A stretch of DNA of 64,000 bases from Candidatus Eisenbergiella merdavium (GCA_019119595.1 DWWS01000074.1:29725-93724); one strand, 5' to 3'; counted from the first letter of the stretch, positions 29,938-38,953 are shown. Notes: a model not told the origin generated them from the letters alone. Translations and numbers: made by a program.

Positions 29938-31750
29938 GACGCAGAACTCCCAAAAGAGCATTGGGATAAAAAGATGCTTCCAGAATATCCTCTACATGCT
30001 CGGCATCGTGATACGGTATACGCCGGGATATTTTATCAATCTGTGCCTGTTTCAGATCTATTGTGCGGTGCAGGTGTTTTTTGAATTCACATATACGCTG
30101 AAGGTATTGCTGGAGCTGATCACCGAGGGCGCACAATATCGGGAGGCGGTCGTTTATCTGCTTTTCATGCTCGCGCTGGTGCTGATCAAGCTGGTCTGGG
30201 CGGCATGGATGGAAAATGTGACCACGCCGAAGGCGAAGGAGATCCTTCACAAAAGAATGCGCATGGAGTTGTATGAAAAGGCGGCGGGGCTGGATCTGGA
30301 GCAGTACGACGATCCGGAATATTATAATGAGTTTGTCTGGAGCATCAATGAAGCGGCTGATCGTATGGATCTGATCCTCCAGGATTTTGGCAGCTTCCTG
30401 AACCAGACCGCCCGCATGCTGTCAAACGGGATATTTTTTGTGGCGCTGGATGCCTTTGGGATCGTATTTATCCTGATGAGCCTTGCGGTGACGCTGACCA
30501 TGCAGTCTTACAATGGCAGACTGCTGTTTGCCAGGGATGCGCAGCTGAAGCCGATAGAGAGAAAAAGGAGCTATTTCAACAGGATCTTTTATCTGAACGA
30601 CTATGCGAAGGAGCTTCGTCTGAATCCGGCGGCGGACCGGCTGAAAAAGGAATTTTCAGAAACCAACGCCAGGGTTTATCCTGTGATAAACAAATACGGG
30701 AAAAAGAGTGCCCTTGCCGGATTCATCGGAGATTTCTGCTCCAATGATATTCTGATCAATACCGTGTATCTGGGATATCTGGTATATCAGACGGTGGTGA
30801 AGCGGGTTCTGAGCTATGGGAGCACCATGGCATTGTTCAGCGCGTCCTCTTCCCTGAAAAATTCCCTCAGAAATATGGCGGTGATGCTGCCCAGGCTGGA
30901 ACAGCACGGTCTGTATGTGGAGAAGGTACGCGCATTTCTTGCTGCTGAAAGCAGGATGCAGAGCGGAGAAAGGAAGCTGGAGGAGGGCGCATTCCGAATG
31001 CTCACAATGGAAAACGTATCTTTCGCCTATGGAAAAGACACGGACACTCTGCATGATATCAGCCTTACCATCAGGGCCGGTGAAAAGATCGCCATCGTAG
31101 GCTATAACGGCGCAGGCAAATCCACGTTGATCAAGCTTCTGCTGCGGCTCTATGATGTGCGGCAGGGACGGATCTGCATGAACGGGCAGGACATCAGGGA
31201 GTATGATAAGAAAAGCTATCGCTCCTCATTTGCAACGGTTTTTCAGGATTACAAGATCTTTGCGTCCGACATTGCCGACAATGTAAAGATGGATGTGGCG
31301 CATGAGACGGACCGGAAAAAGATCGAGCAGGCGCTGGAACAGAGCGGATTCGCAGAACGGCTGAAAACGCTGCCTGGCGGCATAAATACGCCTCTGACCA
31401 GAGAATTTGAGGAGGAGGGAGTGAACCTTTCCGGCGGAGAGGCGCAGAAGGTGGCGATCGCGAGAACCTTTTATCAATACTGCCCCATTATCATATTGGA
31501 CGAGCCCTCCAGCGCGCTGGATCCCATCAGCGAATACCAGCTGAATCAGGCGATGCTTGAGGCGGCAAGGGACAAAACGGTGATCTTCATTTCCCACAGG
31601 CTTTCCAGCACCGTCATGGCTGACCGCATCTACATGCTGGAACAGGGAAGGATCATAGAGCAGGGAAGCCACAGGGAGCTGATGGGACTGAACGGAAAAT
31701 ATGCGCAGATGTTTCGGATGCAGGCGGAGAAGTACAGTGTGCCTTCCTGA
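29927..31750 (+). CDS. ABC exporter half-transporter (pair 1, second subunit)
   Basis: 607 residues from GTG 29927, 8 bases after GGAGG. Same architecture and length as its partner: membrane domain about 1-330; ATPase with GYNGAGKST, LSGGEAQKVAIART, ILDEPSSALDP and ISHRLS. Both ATP sites of this heterodimer look catalytically complete. The two subunits are diverged paralogues (both carry the DYAKELR stretch in the membrane domain and similar ATPase ends). Confidence 0.87.
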   Translation: MWNKTQNSQKSIGIKRCFQNILYMLGIVIRYTPGYFINLCLFQIYCAVQVFFEFTYTLKVLLELITEGAQYREAVVYLLFMLALVLIKLVWAAWMENVTTPKAKEILHKRMRMELYEKAAGLDLEQYDDPEYYNEFVWSINEAADRMDLILQDFGSFLNQTARMLSNGIFFVALDAFGIVFILMSLAVTLTMQSYNGRLLFARDAQLKPIERKRSYFNRIFYLNDYAKELRLNPAADRLKKEFSETNARVYPVINKYGKKSALAGFIGDFCSNDILINTVYLGYLVYQTVVKRVLSYGSTMALFSASSSLKNSLRNMAVMLPRLEQHGLYVEKVRAFLAAESRMQSGERKLEEGAFRMLTMENVSFAYGKDTDTLHDISLTIRAGEKIAIVGYNGAGKSTLIKLLLRLYDVRQGRICMNGQDIREYDKKSYRSSFATVFQDYKIFASDIADNVKMDVAHETDRKKIEQALEQSGFAERLKTLPGGINTPLTREFEEEGVNLSGGEAQKVAIARTFYQYCPIIILDEPSSALDPISEYQLNQAMLEAARDKTVIFISHRLSSTVMADRIYMLEQGRIIEQGSHRELMGLNGKYAQMFRMQAEKYSVPS

Positions 31751-31764
31751 AGGGGCCGGGGCTG

Positions 31765-31795
31765 ATGGCAGCAGTGGCCCTGCTGCCATTATTTG
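31765..31795 (+). terminator. Weak terminator after ABC pair 1
   Basis: A perfect 10-bp stem ATGGCAGCAG (31765-31774)/CTGCTGCCAT (31780-31789), followed only by TATTTG, so termination may be incomplete into the lipoprotein gene. Confidence 0.5.
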
Positions 31796-31861
31796 AATAC
31801 GAATAAAAAGCTGTTTTATTGATAAATCACGGAGAAGAGGTTAAAGCAGGAGGCGGCGATC

Positions 31862-34177
31862 ATGCGGCGCAGAAAAGCAGGTTTATTTTGGAAGTGTGGC
31901 TTCGTGCTGATTCTGTCTGCCCTGTGGCCTGGCGTATCAGGATGCGGCACCATAACACAGGAAGGAACAGAAGCACAGGAAGAGGAGATAATCGCACAGG
32001 ATACAGAGGATGACGAGGATGAAATGGCGGGAATCTGTCTGGACATTTATCGAAAGGCTGCAGAGGAAAACCGTCTGGCCGAACCGAAAACGGTCCGCAG
32101 CATTGTGGAGCGCTTTGGAGAGTGCGGATATTCGGCTGTTGACAGCAAAAATCAGATAGATATGACAGGGGCGGATCAGGCGGCTGCATTCTGCCATGCG
32201 GTAAAACAAAAGGAAGCGGCAGAAACGGTTATTTTTCAGATTGACTATTTTGGAGGTTTTGTAAAATACGACCTGCGGACAAAAGACGGAAGTGTGGAAG
32301 TGACGAGGAGCTATTACGCTTACGAGGATGGAGCGATACAGAAAAGGACTGTTGAACGTTGTCAGGCGGAGAACTGGACCTATACGAAGGAGGGATATCT
32401 GATGTTCTCCGCGGTTTATTTTTCAGAAGAGATGTATACGCTTACGCTGAGCGAGGCGGAGGATCATGTGGCACTGCGGGTGGAGCCTCTGGATGAAAAA
32501 TGCAGGGAATTGAACCGAAAATATCTTCAGCCTGTCGGTTATGAGCGCAACAACCTGTTTATCACGGACTGGGATGAAAAGGATTTTGGAGATTTGGATT
32601 TTTATGATCTTTTTGATATCTTTTATCCGCAGGTGTGTGGAAACCACTTTCCCTATGAGCCGGATGAAACTCTGGGAGCTGTGGATGTTTATCGGATTCC
32701 CCGGGAGGATTTCGAACGCGTGATTCAGATGTACTTTAGCATCGACAGTGAAACATTACAGTCAAAAACGGTTTATCATCAAGAGGACTCAACGTACGAG
32801 TATAAGCCAAGAGGGATTGAAGAAGCGGAATTTCCGGAATATCCGTATTCAGAAGTGATCGGATTCACGCAAAACAGAGATGGAACCATCACGCTCATGG
32901 TTCGGGTGGTATTTCCCTATGCCGGAGATTCCGACGTGTATGCCCATGAGGTAACGGTGCGGCCTTTGGAAAATGGCGGCGTACAGTATGTCTCAAACAG
33001 AATCATACCGTCAGAGGACGATGACGGGATCACGTGGCATACTCCGCGTCTGACGGCTGATGAATGGAAAGAGCTGTATGGAGGACAGGAGTGGGACAGA
33101 CCGCGCGCAGAAGAAACGGAGTCAGGCACAAAAGACGGCTGTCTTCTTTCAGAAACGGAGAAACGACGGATACAGGAACAGGTACTGCTGGCGGCGGAAT
33201 CGGTTGGGGAAATTTATAAGGATGTTGTTGATCCTGATGCGCCGGAGTATTCTTCAGGTGTCACGGCATTGACCGCTAAACAGAGAAAAGAGGCTGTGCA
33301 ACAGCTTGGAAGCATCGGTCTGGTAAGCGTAGAAGAGGATACTGATATGCAGAACCCGGAAGAAATGGAAAACTTCTATGCTGCGTATCAAAAAGGCCGG
33401 AACTCCATGGTTACTGTATATGAGATACAACAGGATGGGCGGATCGGAGCGGTCACTTTTATTTATCGGGATCATAAGCTGCAAACATACTGTGTTGGGA
33501 TCCGATGGAAGGAAGGCGGCATACCGGAAATTCAGGGAACCTCGGTCAATGATGTGGCTGAAATCAAACTGACTGAAAAGGGATATTTTATCTATGCGTA
33601 TGAATATGTCATTGCACATTCGAGCCTGAGACAGTACTGGAGAGTGAAACCTCTTTCGGAAGACTGCAGAGAGTTGACGAAAAAGTACATATCAGGTTTG
33701 AGTTATGTGAATTATAATCTGCTTGTCACGGATTGGAATTCCGGAAATGTTGAGGACATTCTCATGCCCTGTATGTATGAGGATATCTACCGGATCCATA
33801 CAGGAGAAAATCTGGAAACCGAGGGCCGGAAGATTCCGGCGGAGGAGTATGAAAAAATTATGACCACCTATTTTCCGGTATCAGCAGAGCAATTGCGAGA
33901 AAACTGCGGGTATGACGAGGCGGACGGCAGTTATGAATATGAGATGATATTTGCCAGCCCGTATCCGCCCTTCGGAGAAGTGGTCGACTATACGGAAAAT
34001 GCGGACGGAACGATTACGCTTATTGTGGACGGCGTGTGGCCTGATTATAATTCGGATCATGCATTCAGAAATGTGATTGTAGTGGAACCATTTGAGGATG
34101 GAACCTTCCGGTATCTTTCAAACTCCATAGAAAAGCAGGAGCTGGATATTCCGGTCGTAAGGCGGAATAATACGTAG
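31862..34177 (+). CDS. Large secreted lipoprotein with internal duplication
   Basis: 771 residues. The N-terminus is basic then hydrophobic and ends in a lipobox (VSGC, Cys28), so it should be anchored outside the membrane. Residues about 55-400 and 440-760 are two copies of one domain: RVEPLDEKCRELNRKYLQ...LFITDWDE in copy one matches RVKPLSEDCRELTKKYIS...LLVTDWNS in copy two, and both contain a Tyr-rich strand followed by DGTITL and YxSN near the end. It may belong to the DUF6070 group of Lachnospiraceae lipoproteins (recollection, to be checked). It follows ABC exporter pair 1; a functional tie is possible but unproven. Confidence 0.75.
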   Translation: MRRRKAGLFWKCGFVLILSALWPGVSGCGTITQEGTEAQEEEIIAQDTEDDEDEMAGICLDIYRKAAEENRLAEPKTVRSIVERFGECGYSAVDSKNQIDMTGADQAAAFCHAVKQKEAAETVIFQIDYFGGFVKYDLRTKDGSVEVTRSYYAYEDGAIQKRTVERCQAENWTYTKEGYLMFSAVYFSEEMYTLTLSEAEDHVALRVEPLDEKCRELNRKYLQPVGYERNNLFITDWDEKDFGDLDFYDLFDIFYPQVCGNHFPYEPDETLGAVDVYRIPREDFERVIQMYFSIDSETLQSKTVYHQEDSTYEYKPRGIEEAEFPEYPYSEVIGFTQNRDGTITLMVRVVFPYAGDSDVYAHEVTVRPLENGGVQYVSNRIIPSEDDDGITWHTPRLTADEWKELYGGQEWDRPRAEETESGTKDGCLLSETEKRRIQEQVLLAAESVGEIYKDVVDPDAPEYSSGVTALTAKQRKEAVQQLGSIGLVSVEEDTDMQNPEEMENFYAAYQKGRNSMVTVYEIQQDGRIGAVTFIYRDHKLQTYCVGIRWKEGGIPEIQGTSVNDVAEIKLTEKGYFIYAYEYVIAHSSLRQYWRVKPLSEDCRELTKKYISGLSYVNYNLLVTDWNSGNVEDILMPCMYEDIYRIHTGENLETEGRKIPAEEYEKIMTTYFPVSAEQLRENCGYDEADGSYEYEMIFASPYPPFGEVVDYTENADGTITLIVDGVWPDYNSDHAFRNVIVVEPFEDGTFRYLSNSIEKQELDIPVVRRNNT

Positions 34178-34193
34178 ACGAGAGAGGAAGGAT

Positions 34194-34232
34194 ATGAAAT
34201 TATTAGGCTGGATGTTCCGGATGGTAACGTAA
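34194..34232 (+). CDS. Possible 12-residue micro-ORF
   Basis: MKLLGWMFRMVT, preceded by GAGGAAGG at a good distance, directly after the lipoprotein gene. It may be a real small peptide, a remnant of a lost gene start, or chance. Confidence 0.2.
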   Translation: MKLLGWMFRMVT

Positions 34233-34237
34233 GTACA

Positions 34238-34264
34238 GCAGGCCGGGTGCTTTCGCCCCGGCCC
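34238..34264. terminator. Stem-loop between lipoprotein and MerR-type genes
   Basis: GGCCGGG pairs with CCCCGGCC around a TGCTTTCG loop between the convergent genes; the U-run is poor on both strands. Confidence 0.4.
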
Positions 34265-34270
34265 GCCGCA

Positions 34271-35086
34271 TTATCCCTTCTTCACCGGGAAATAAACCTC
34301 CGTCTCCCAGTCCTTTGGCGCAAGACCCTCAAACTGAGTCCTGGTATAAATTTCATAGGGCGCTCCGTCCCATTCATAGCCGTTCCGGGCGATCCATGCG
34401 ACCAGCGCCCCGTACGCATCGGAAAGGCTTGCGTAGGGCCCCTTATGGATGGTCATGGCGCACAGCCTTCCCTTCAGGAGTTTGTCTGCCTGGTCCTTTT
34501 CCTGAATGCCAAGGATCAGCTCAATGTCCGAGCATTCATGATCAAACTGATCGTCATGATAGACCGCTCCGCGCAGTCCGTCAGGTGTAAGGCGCTCTCT
34601 GGCCATCCGTTCATACAGCGCGCTGTAGTGGTCGCCGAAATCCTTTACGCCCATCATCTGCCGCCTGGATAGAACGGCCCTGTCCGGCGTTGTTACCGTC
34701 TGTATCTCGTAATCCTTCTGATATCCCATAATATTACCGGTCCTTTCAAAATTCTTCAGATGGGAGGAAAGCTCGCCGGTGATCTGCGCAAGCTCTTCCC
34801 TCTGCAGCTTCAGCGTTTCCCTTCGCTGCAGCAGCATGGAAAAAAGCGCTTCCTGATCCGTACAGGACAGAAACAGCCTGATATCCTCCAGGGAAAAGCC
34901 GTACCGCTTCAGCCTTGCGATCAGAAGCATCCTCTCGATCTGAGTCTGCCCGTAATAACGGTAACCGCTGGACGGATCCACCCGCAGCGGGGCGAGCAGT
35001 CCGATCCTGTCGTAATAGTGAAGCGTTTTGATGCTGACCTGGCATATTCTGGAAAATTCCCCGACTGTATACATCCTGTTTCCCAT
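34271..35086 (-). CDS. MerR-family regulator with GyrI-like effector domain (BmrR-type)
   Basis: 271 residues; AGGAGG precedes the ATG. Residues 1-75 are a MerR winged helix (YTVGEFSRICQVSIKTLHYYDRIGLLAP...SGYRYY), then a coiled-coil dimerisation helix, and a C-terminal GyrI/effector-binding domain (about 120-271, EVYFPVKK at the end). BmrR-like proteins sense cationic drugs and activate pumps by twisting promoters with 19-bp spacers; such a promoter lies immediately upstream of this gene. The divergent CPBP/UvrA-like operon is a possible second target. Confidence 0.9.
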   Translation of the reverse strand: MGNRMYTVGEFSRICQVSIKTLHYYDRIGLLAPLRVDPSSGYRYYGQTQIERMLLIARLKRYGFSLEDIRLFLSCTDQEALFSMLLQRRETLKLQREELAQITGELSSHLKNFERTGNIMGYQKDYEIQTVTTPDRAVLSRRQMMGVKDFGDHYSALYERMARERLTPDGLRGAVYHDDQFDHECSDIELILGIQEKDQADKLLKGRLCAMTIHKGPYASLSDAYGALVAWIARNGYEWDGAPYEIYTRTQFEGLAPKDWETEVYFPVKKG

Positions 35087-35132
35087 CCCTCTTTCCTCCT
35101 GTATCGTAAGGTGCTGATCCGGATCTGGCTTC

Positions 35133-35163
35133 AGTATAGAGCATGACCTGAGGGGAGGGTCAA
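35133..35163 (-). promoter_or_regulatory. MerR-type promoter with 19-bp spacer
   Basis: On the minus strand TTGACC (35163-35158) and TATACT (35138-35133) are 19 bp apart, and the spacer carries a TGACC...GGTCA dyad. This geometry is the known target of MerR-family activators and points to autoregulation. Confidence 0.8.
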
Positions 35164-35180
35164 GGTTTTTTTGCGGTTCC

Positions 35181-35214
35181 TTTCAGGGCTCAAGGAGTTT
35201 CAGGGCTTAAGGAG
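35181..35214 (+). repeat. 17-base direct repeat upstream of CPBP gene
   Basis: TTTCAGGGCTCAAGGAG is followed at once by TTTCAGGGCTTAAGGAG (one difference). It lies just upstream of the CPBP promoter. Confidence 0.75.
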
Positions 35215-35243
35215 TGGAAATTTAAGCGGGCAGGTACTATAAT
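35215..35243 (+). promoter_or_regulatory. Promoter of the CPBP/UvrA-like operon
   Basis: TGGAAA (35215-35220), 17 bp, TATAAT (35238-35243). Confidence 0.6.
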
Positions 35244-35278
35244 AGAAACAATGTGGGGAAAGGAGAGAACGGAATTTT

Positions 35279-36181
35279 ATGAGCAGCTTTTCATTTTCAA
35301 CAGGAAAAACGATCCGACATATGGGAATCTATTTTCTTCTGTTTCTGGCAGGAGACCTGTTTTGCAGCCTGATCTTCGACCTGCTTTTTTCTGTAGTAGA
35401 GCTGCCGGGCAGCGCCTGGTACAGTCTTTTCAGAATGGCGGGCTGTCTGATCCTTACCTTTTTTCTGTTTCGTCTGTATACGGTTAGAGGGCTTCACAGG
35501 AGGCTGGAAGAGTTCAGAATCAGCTTCCGGTTGAATATATGGAGCGTGGCTGCGGCCGTTCTTCTTCCGACCTTTGTTCTCTGTATCTACATTCCCATGG
35601 GAAGGATAACGGTGAACCGGTTCTCTCCCGGGGAAACGCTTCTGCTGCTGGCGGCGTCTGCCCTGACAGCTTTGAAGGCCGGAATCCTGGAAGAAATGCT
35701 GTTTCGCGGGTTTATTATGAGGCTTCTGGAAGACAGATGGAACAGAGTCGCCGCCATACTGCTTCCATCGTTTCTGTTCAGTCTGCTTCATATCCCATCG
35801 ATGGAAAGGATTACCGTTTCGGATGTTGTGCTTCTTGTCGTGAGCGGCACGCTGGTCGGGATTCTGTTTTCTCTGGCGGCCTGTACAGGAAACTCGATCA
35901 GCGGCAGCGCGCTGATACATACGCTCTGGAATTTTCTGCTGGTGACCAGTGTTTTTCATATTACAACTGTGCAGGAAGCATATGGGACGCCGCTTTTTTC
36001 TGTGATTCTGCCGACGGATAACATCCTGCTGACAGGAGGAGGCTTTGGGGTGGAGGCGTCGGTGGTTTCAGCAGCGGGGTATCTTCTTGCCTGCGGCCTG
36101 ATCGTTCTGACGGGAAGGTTGGAGCGGAAGGGAAGCTCCCCGGCCGAAGGCGACCGCAGCAGCGGAAAGGATCGGATATGA
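35279..36181 (+). CDS. CPBP-family intramembrane metalloprotease (Abi/CAAX)
   Basis: 300 residues with about eight hydrophobic segments. The three CPBP motifs are intact: EE138-139xxxR143 (GILEEMLFRGF), His171 (FSLLHIP) and H214xxxN218 (ALIHTLWNF). In bacteria such proteins serve in bacteriocin immunity or maturation; eukaryotic relatives cleave prenylated CAAX proteins. The stop overlaps the start of the UvrA-like gene (ATGA), so the two are translationally coupled. Confidence 0.9.
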   Translation: MSSFSFSTGKTIRHMGIYFLLFLAGDLFCSLIFDLLFSVVELPGSAWYSLFRMAGCLILTFFLFRLYTVRGLHRRLEEFRISFRLNIWSVAAAVLLPTFVLCIYIPMGRITVNRFSPGETLLLLAASALTALKAGILEEMLFRGFIMRLLEDRWNRVAAILLPSFLFSLLHIPSMERITVSDVVLLVVSGTLVGILFSLAACTGNSISGSALIHTLWNFLLVTSVFHITTVQEAYGTPLFSVILPTDNILLTGGGFGVEASVVSAAGYLLACGLIVLTGRLERKGSSPAEGDRSSGKDRI

Positions 36182-38718
36182 AAATGGAAAAGAAAACAGA
36201 ATCGGATCGAATGCCTGCCCGCGCCGTGCAGATCCGCGGTGCCAGGGTGCATAATCTGAAAAATATCGATGTGGACGTGCCGTTAAACCGGATCGTGGGG
36301 ATCGCCGGGGTGTCTGGCTCCGGGAAATCCTCGCTGGCCCTCGGAGTGCTGTATGCGGAGGGTTCCAGACGGTATCTGGACGCGCTTTCCACCTATACCA
36401 GAAGGCGAATGACACAGGCGGCAAAAGCGCAGGTGGATGAGGTGCGCTTTTGTCCGGCGGCCCTTGCGCTGCATCAGAGGCCGGGCATCCCTGGCATCCG
36501 CAGTACCTTCGGCACGGGAACGGAGCTTTTGAACAGCCTGCGGCTGATGTTTTCCAGGCTGGCAGGTCACCGGTGTCCCAACGGCCATTATCTTGCGCCC
36601 ACGCTGCAGGTGGCTGCGGGAAAGGAGCTTTTCTGCCCGGAGTGCGGCGCCGGATTTTACGCGCCCTCGGCTGAGGAGCTTGCCTTCAACAGCCAGGGGG
36701 CCTGCCGTGCCTGTGACGGAACGGGAATCGTGCGCACGGTGGATCGGGCTGCGCTGGTGCCGGATGAATCCCTTTCCATTGATGAGGGAGCGGTGGCACC
36801 CTGGAATTCTCTGATGTGGTCGCTGATGACCGACGTCTGCCGGGAGATGGGCGTGCGCACCGATGTGCCCTTCCGGAAGCTGACGGAGCAGGAAAAAGAT
36901 ATCGTCTATAACGGCCCTGCGGAGAAAAAGCATATTCTGTACCACTCCAAAACCACCAATCAGGCGGGAGAGCTGGATTTTACCTACTATAACGCGGTAT
37001 ATACGGTGGAAAACGCCCTGGCGAAGGTGAAGGACGAAAAGGGGATGAAGCGGGTGGAAAAATTTCTGAAGCAGGACGTCTGCCCGGACTGCGGCGGCAC
37101 ACGGCTGTCGGAGGCGGCAAGAGCGCCGAGACTTCTGGGAATCTCTCTGGCGGAGGCCTGCCGAATGACTCTTTCGCAGGCGAAGGAATGGGTGAAAGGG
37201 GTTCCTCGCAGCATGCCGGAGGAGATGCGGCCCATGGCCGAGAGCATCTGCGAATCCTTCCTGGCGGCGGCCAGAAGGCTTCTGGATCTGGGCCTTGGCT
37301 ATCTGACGCTTGACAGAGCGGCTTCCACCCTGTCTACCGGAGAGCGGCAGAGGATGCAGCTTGCGAGAGCGGTGAGAAACCGCACTACGGGCGTTCTCTA
37401 TGTGCTGGACGAGCCCTCCATCGGCCTGCATCCTGCCAATCTCACAGGGCTTGCAGGGGTGATGCAGGATCTGATCGCGGATGGAAATTCCGTGGTGCTG
37501 GTGGATCACGATACGCAGCTTCTCGCTCAGTCGGACTGGATCATCGAGATGGGGCCGGGCGCCGGGGCAGACGGCGGGCAGGTGATCGCCGAGGGCACAC
37601 CCTCTGCCCTGTGCCGGAATCCGGCCTCCAGGATCGGCCCCTTCCTGGCACAGGAGAAGGAACGTGCGGAAGGGACAAAAAGACACGGCGGGCCGGAGCA
37701 GGAGGAAAAGAAAAAAGAGGCGCTGTTTGCTGCGGGAAAGATAGCCCTTTCCACCGGCCCCATCCATACCGTGAAGCCGCTTCAGGTACGGCTCCCGAAG
37801 GGAAAGCTGACCGTGGTGACCGGAGTGTCCGGTTCGGGAAAGACCACCCTGATCCTGGAAAGCCTGATCCCCGCGCTGGAGGCCTCCATTCAGGGGAAAA
37901 AGCTTCCGGCGCACGTGCTTGCCATTCAGGCGGAAGGAATCCGGCAGGTGAAGCTGATCGACGCGGCGCCCATCGGCATCAATGTCCGTTCCACGGTCGC
38001 CACCTATGCCAACGTCCACGACGAGCTGCGCAAAATCTTCGCGCGGACGCCGGACGCGAAGCGGCTTGGCTGTAAGGCCGGGGATTTTTCCTATAACACC
38101 GGAAAGCTCCGCTGCCCGGTCTGCGACGGGACAGGCGAGATCAGTCTGGACGTGCAGTTCCTGCCGGATGTGGATATCCCCTGTCCCCAGTGCCGCGGTT
38201 CCCGATACGCAAAGGAGGCGCAGCAGATCCGGTATGAGAAAAAGGACGGACAGTCCTGGTCGCTGCCGGAGCTGATGGAAATGGATGTGAACACGGCCCT
38301 GAAAGCCTGTGAAGATATGAAGCTGGTGCGTCAGCGGCTTCAGGTTCTGCAGAGTCTGGGGCTTGGTTATCTGACACTTGGGGAGGAGACGCCCGGCCTT
38401 TCCGGAGGAGAGGCGCAGAGGCTGAAGCTCGCCAGTGAAATGGGAAAGGCGCAGACGGACAGCGTTTTCGTCTTTGACGAGCCCACCATCGGCCTTCATC
38501 CGCTGGATGTGCGGACTTTGCTCGGCGTTTTTGACACGCTCATGGAAAACGGCGCCACCGTGATCGTGATCGAACACGATCTGGACGTGATCCGAAGCGC
38601 CGACTATATCATAGACATGGGCCCCGGAGGCGGAGAGGAGGGCGGCCGCATCGTGGCGGCCGGCACGCCCCGCCTGATCAGGGAGACACCGGAAAGCCTG
38701 ACGGGGAAATTCCTATAG
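36178..38718 (+). CDS. UvrA-like ABC ATPase (UvrA2/DrrC-type)
   Basis: 846 residues, shorter than the roughly 940 of UvrA. Two ABC modules: Walker A GVSGSGKSS (about residue 45) and GVSGSGKTT (about 550); signatures LSTGERQRMQLARA and LSGGEAQRLKLASEMG; Walker B VLDEPSIGLHP and VFDEPTIGLHP. Zinc-type Cys pairs CPNGH...CPECG...CRACDGTG, CPDCGGTRL and CPVCDGTG...CPQCRGSRY are kept. The N-terminal insert is reduced, compatible with loss of the UvrB-binding domain. UvrA2-like proteins aid tolerance to DNA-intercalating drugs. An ATG at 36184 is an alternative start. Confidence 0.9.
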   Translation: MKMEKKTESDRMPARAVQIRGARVHNLKNIDVDVPLNRIVGIAGVSGSGKSSLALGVLYAEGSRRYLDALSTYTRRRMTQAAKAQVDEVRFCPAALALHQRPGIPGIRSTFGTGTELLNSLRLMFSRLAGHRCPNGHYLAPTLQVAAGKELFCPECGAGFYAPSAEELAFNSQGACRACDGTGIVRTVDRAALVPDESLSIDEGAVAPWNSLMWSLMTDVCREMGVRTDVPFRKLTEQEKDIVYNGPAEKKHILYHSKTTNQAGELDFTYYNAVYTVENALAKVKDEKGMKRVEKFLKQDVCPDCGGTRLSEAARAPRLLGISLAEACRMTLSQAKEWVKGVPRSMPEEMRPMAESICESFLAAARRLLDLGLGYLTLDRAASTLSTGERQRMQLARAVRNRTTGVLYVLDEPSIGLHPANLTGLAGVMQDLIADGNSVVLVDHDTQLLAQSDWIIEMGPGAGADGGQVIAEGTPSALCRNPASRIGPFLAQEKERAEGTKRHGGPEQEEKKKEALFAAGKIALSTGPIHTVKPLQVRLPKGKLTVVTGVSGSGKTTLILESLIPALEASIQGKKLPAHVLAIQAEGIRQVKLIDAAPIGINVRSTVATYANVHDELRKIFARTPDAKRLGCKAGDFSYNTGKLRCPVCDGTGEISLDVQFLPDVDIPCPQCRGSRYAKEAQQIRYEKKDGQSWSLPELMEMDVNTALKACEDMKLVRQRLQVLQSLGLGYLTLGEETPGLSGGEAQRLKLASEMGKAQTDSVFVFDEPTIGLHPLDVRTLLGVFDTLMENGATVIVIEHDLDVIRSADYIIDMGPGGGEEGGRIVAAGTPRLIRETPESLTGKFL

Positions 38719-38743
38719 GCCGAACGTTTTTTAACTTCCATGA

Positions 38744-38772
38744 TTGACTTCTCCGGCCTCGTGTGCTATTTT
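38744..38772 (+). promoter_or_regulatory. Promoter of the NimA-like/MATE operon
   Basis: TTGACT (38744-38749), 17 bp, TATTTT (38767-38772); the transcript would begin near 38779, about 175 bases before the gene. Confidence 0.7.
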
Positions 38773-38778
38773 AGTAAA

Positions 38779-38953
38779 AGAAAATTGATTTATGGTTCAG
38801 AGCAGTCTGCGGGCATCATGCAGCCTGCCTGAACACGAAAAGCTGCCGCCGGGCAGCGCCTCGTTCCATTCCAGCAGGCCTTGGCAATCCGGGATTGCCA
38901 CAGAAGGGATGGAGGCGGGGCTTTTTTTATCGACAAAGGAGGAGAGTTGAAAA
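38779..38953 (+). promoter_or_regulatory. Structured leader with terminator: riboswitch/attenuator candidate
   Basis: After the promoter come a stem GTTCAG...CTGAAC (about 38792-38833) with inner pairing, a second hairpin GCTGCC/GGGCAGC (about 38841-38857), and then a terminator-like hairpin. GCCTGC at 38823-38828 is perfectly complementary to GCAGGC at 38874-38879 inside the terminator loop, giving an alternative long-range pairing. No known riboswitch consensus was recognised. Confidence 0.6.
38858..38928 (+). terminator. Terminator inside the leader of the NimA-like gene
   Basis: GCCTCGTTCCATTCC-type left arm (38858-38872) pairs with GGGATGGAGGCGGGGC (38906-38921, one bulge). It encloses TGGCAATCC/GGATTGCCA and is followed by seven T. 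It lies downstream of the promoter and upstream of the ribosome site. Confidence 0.75.

Noticed and set aside
36283..38577. A 764-codon open frame antisense to the UvrA-like gene
   Set aside because: It mirrors codon bias of the GC-rich real gene, has no ribosome site and no family motif. The same reasoning removes the long antisense frames at 16733-18349 and 20965-22728.
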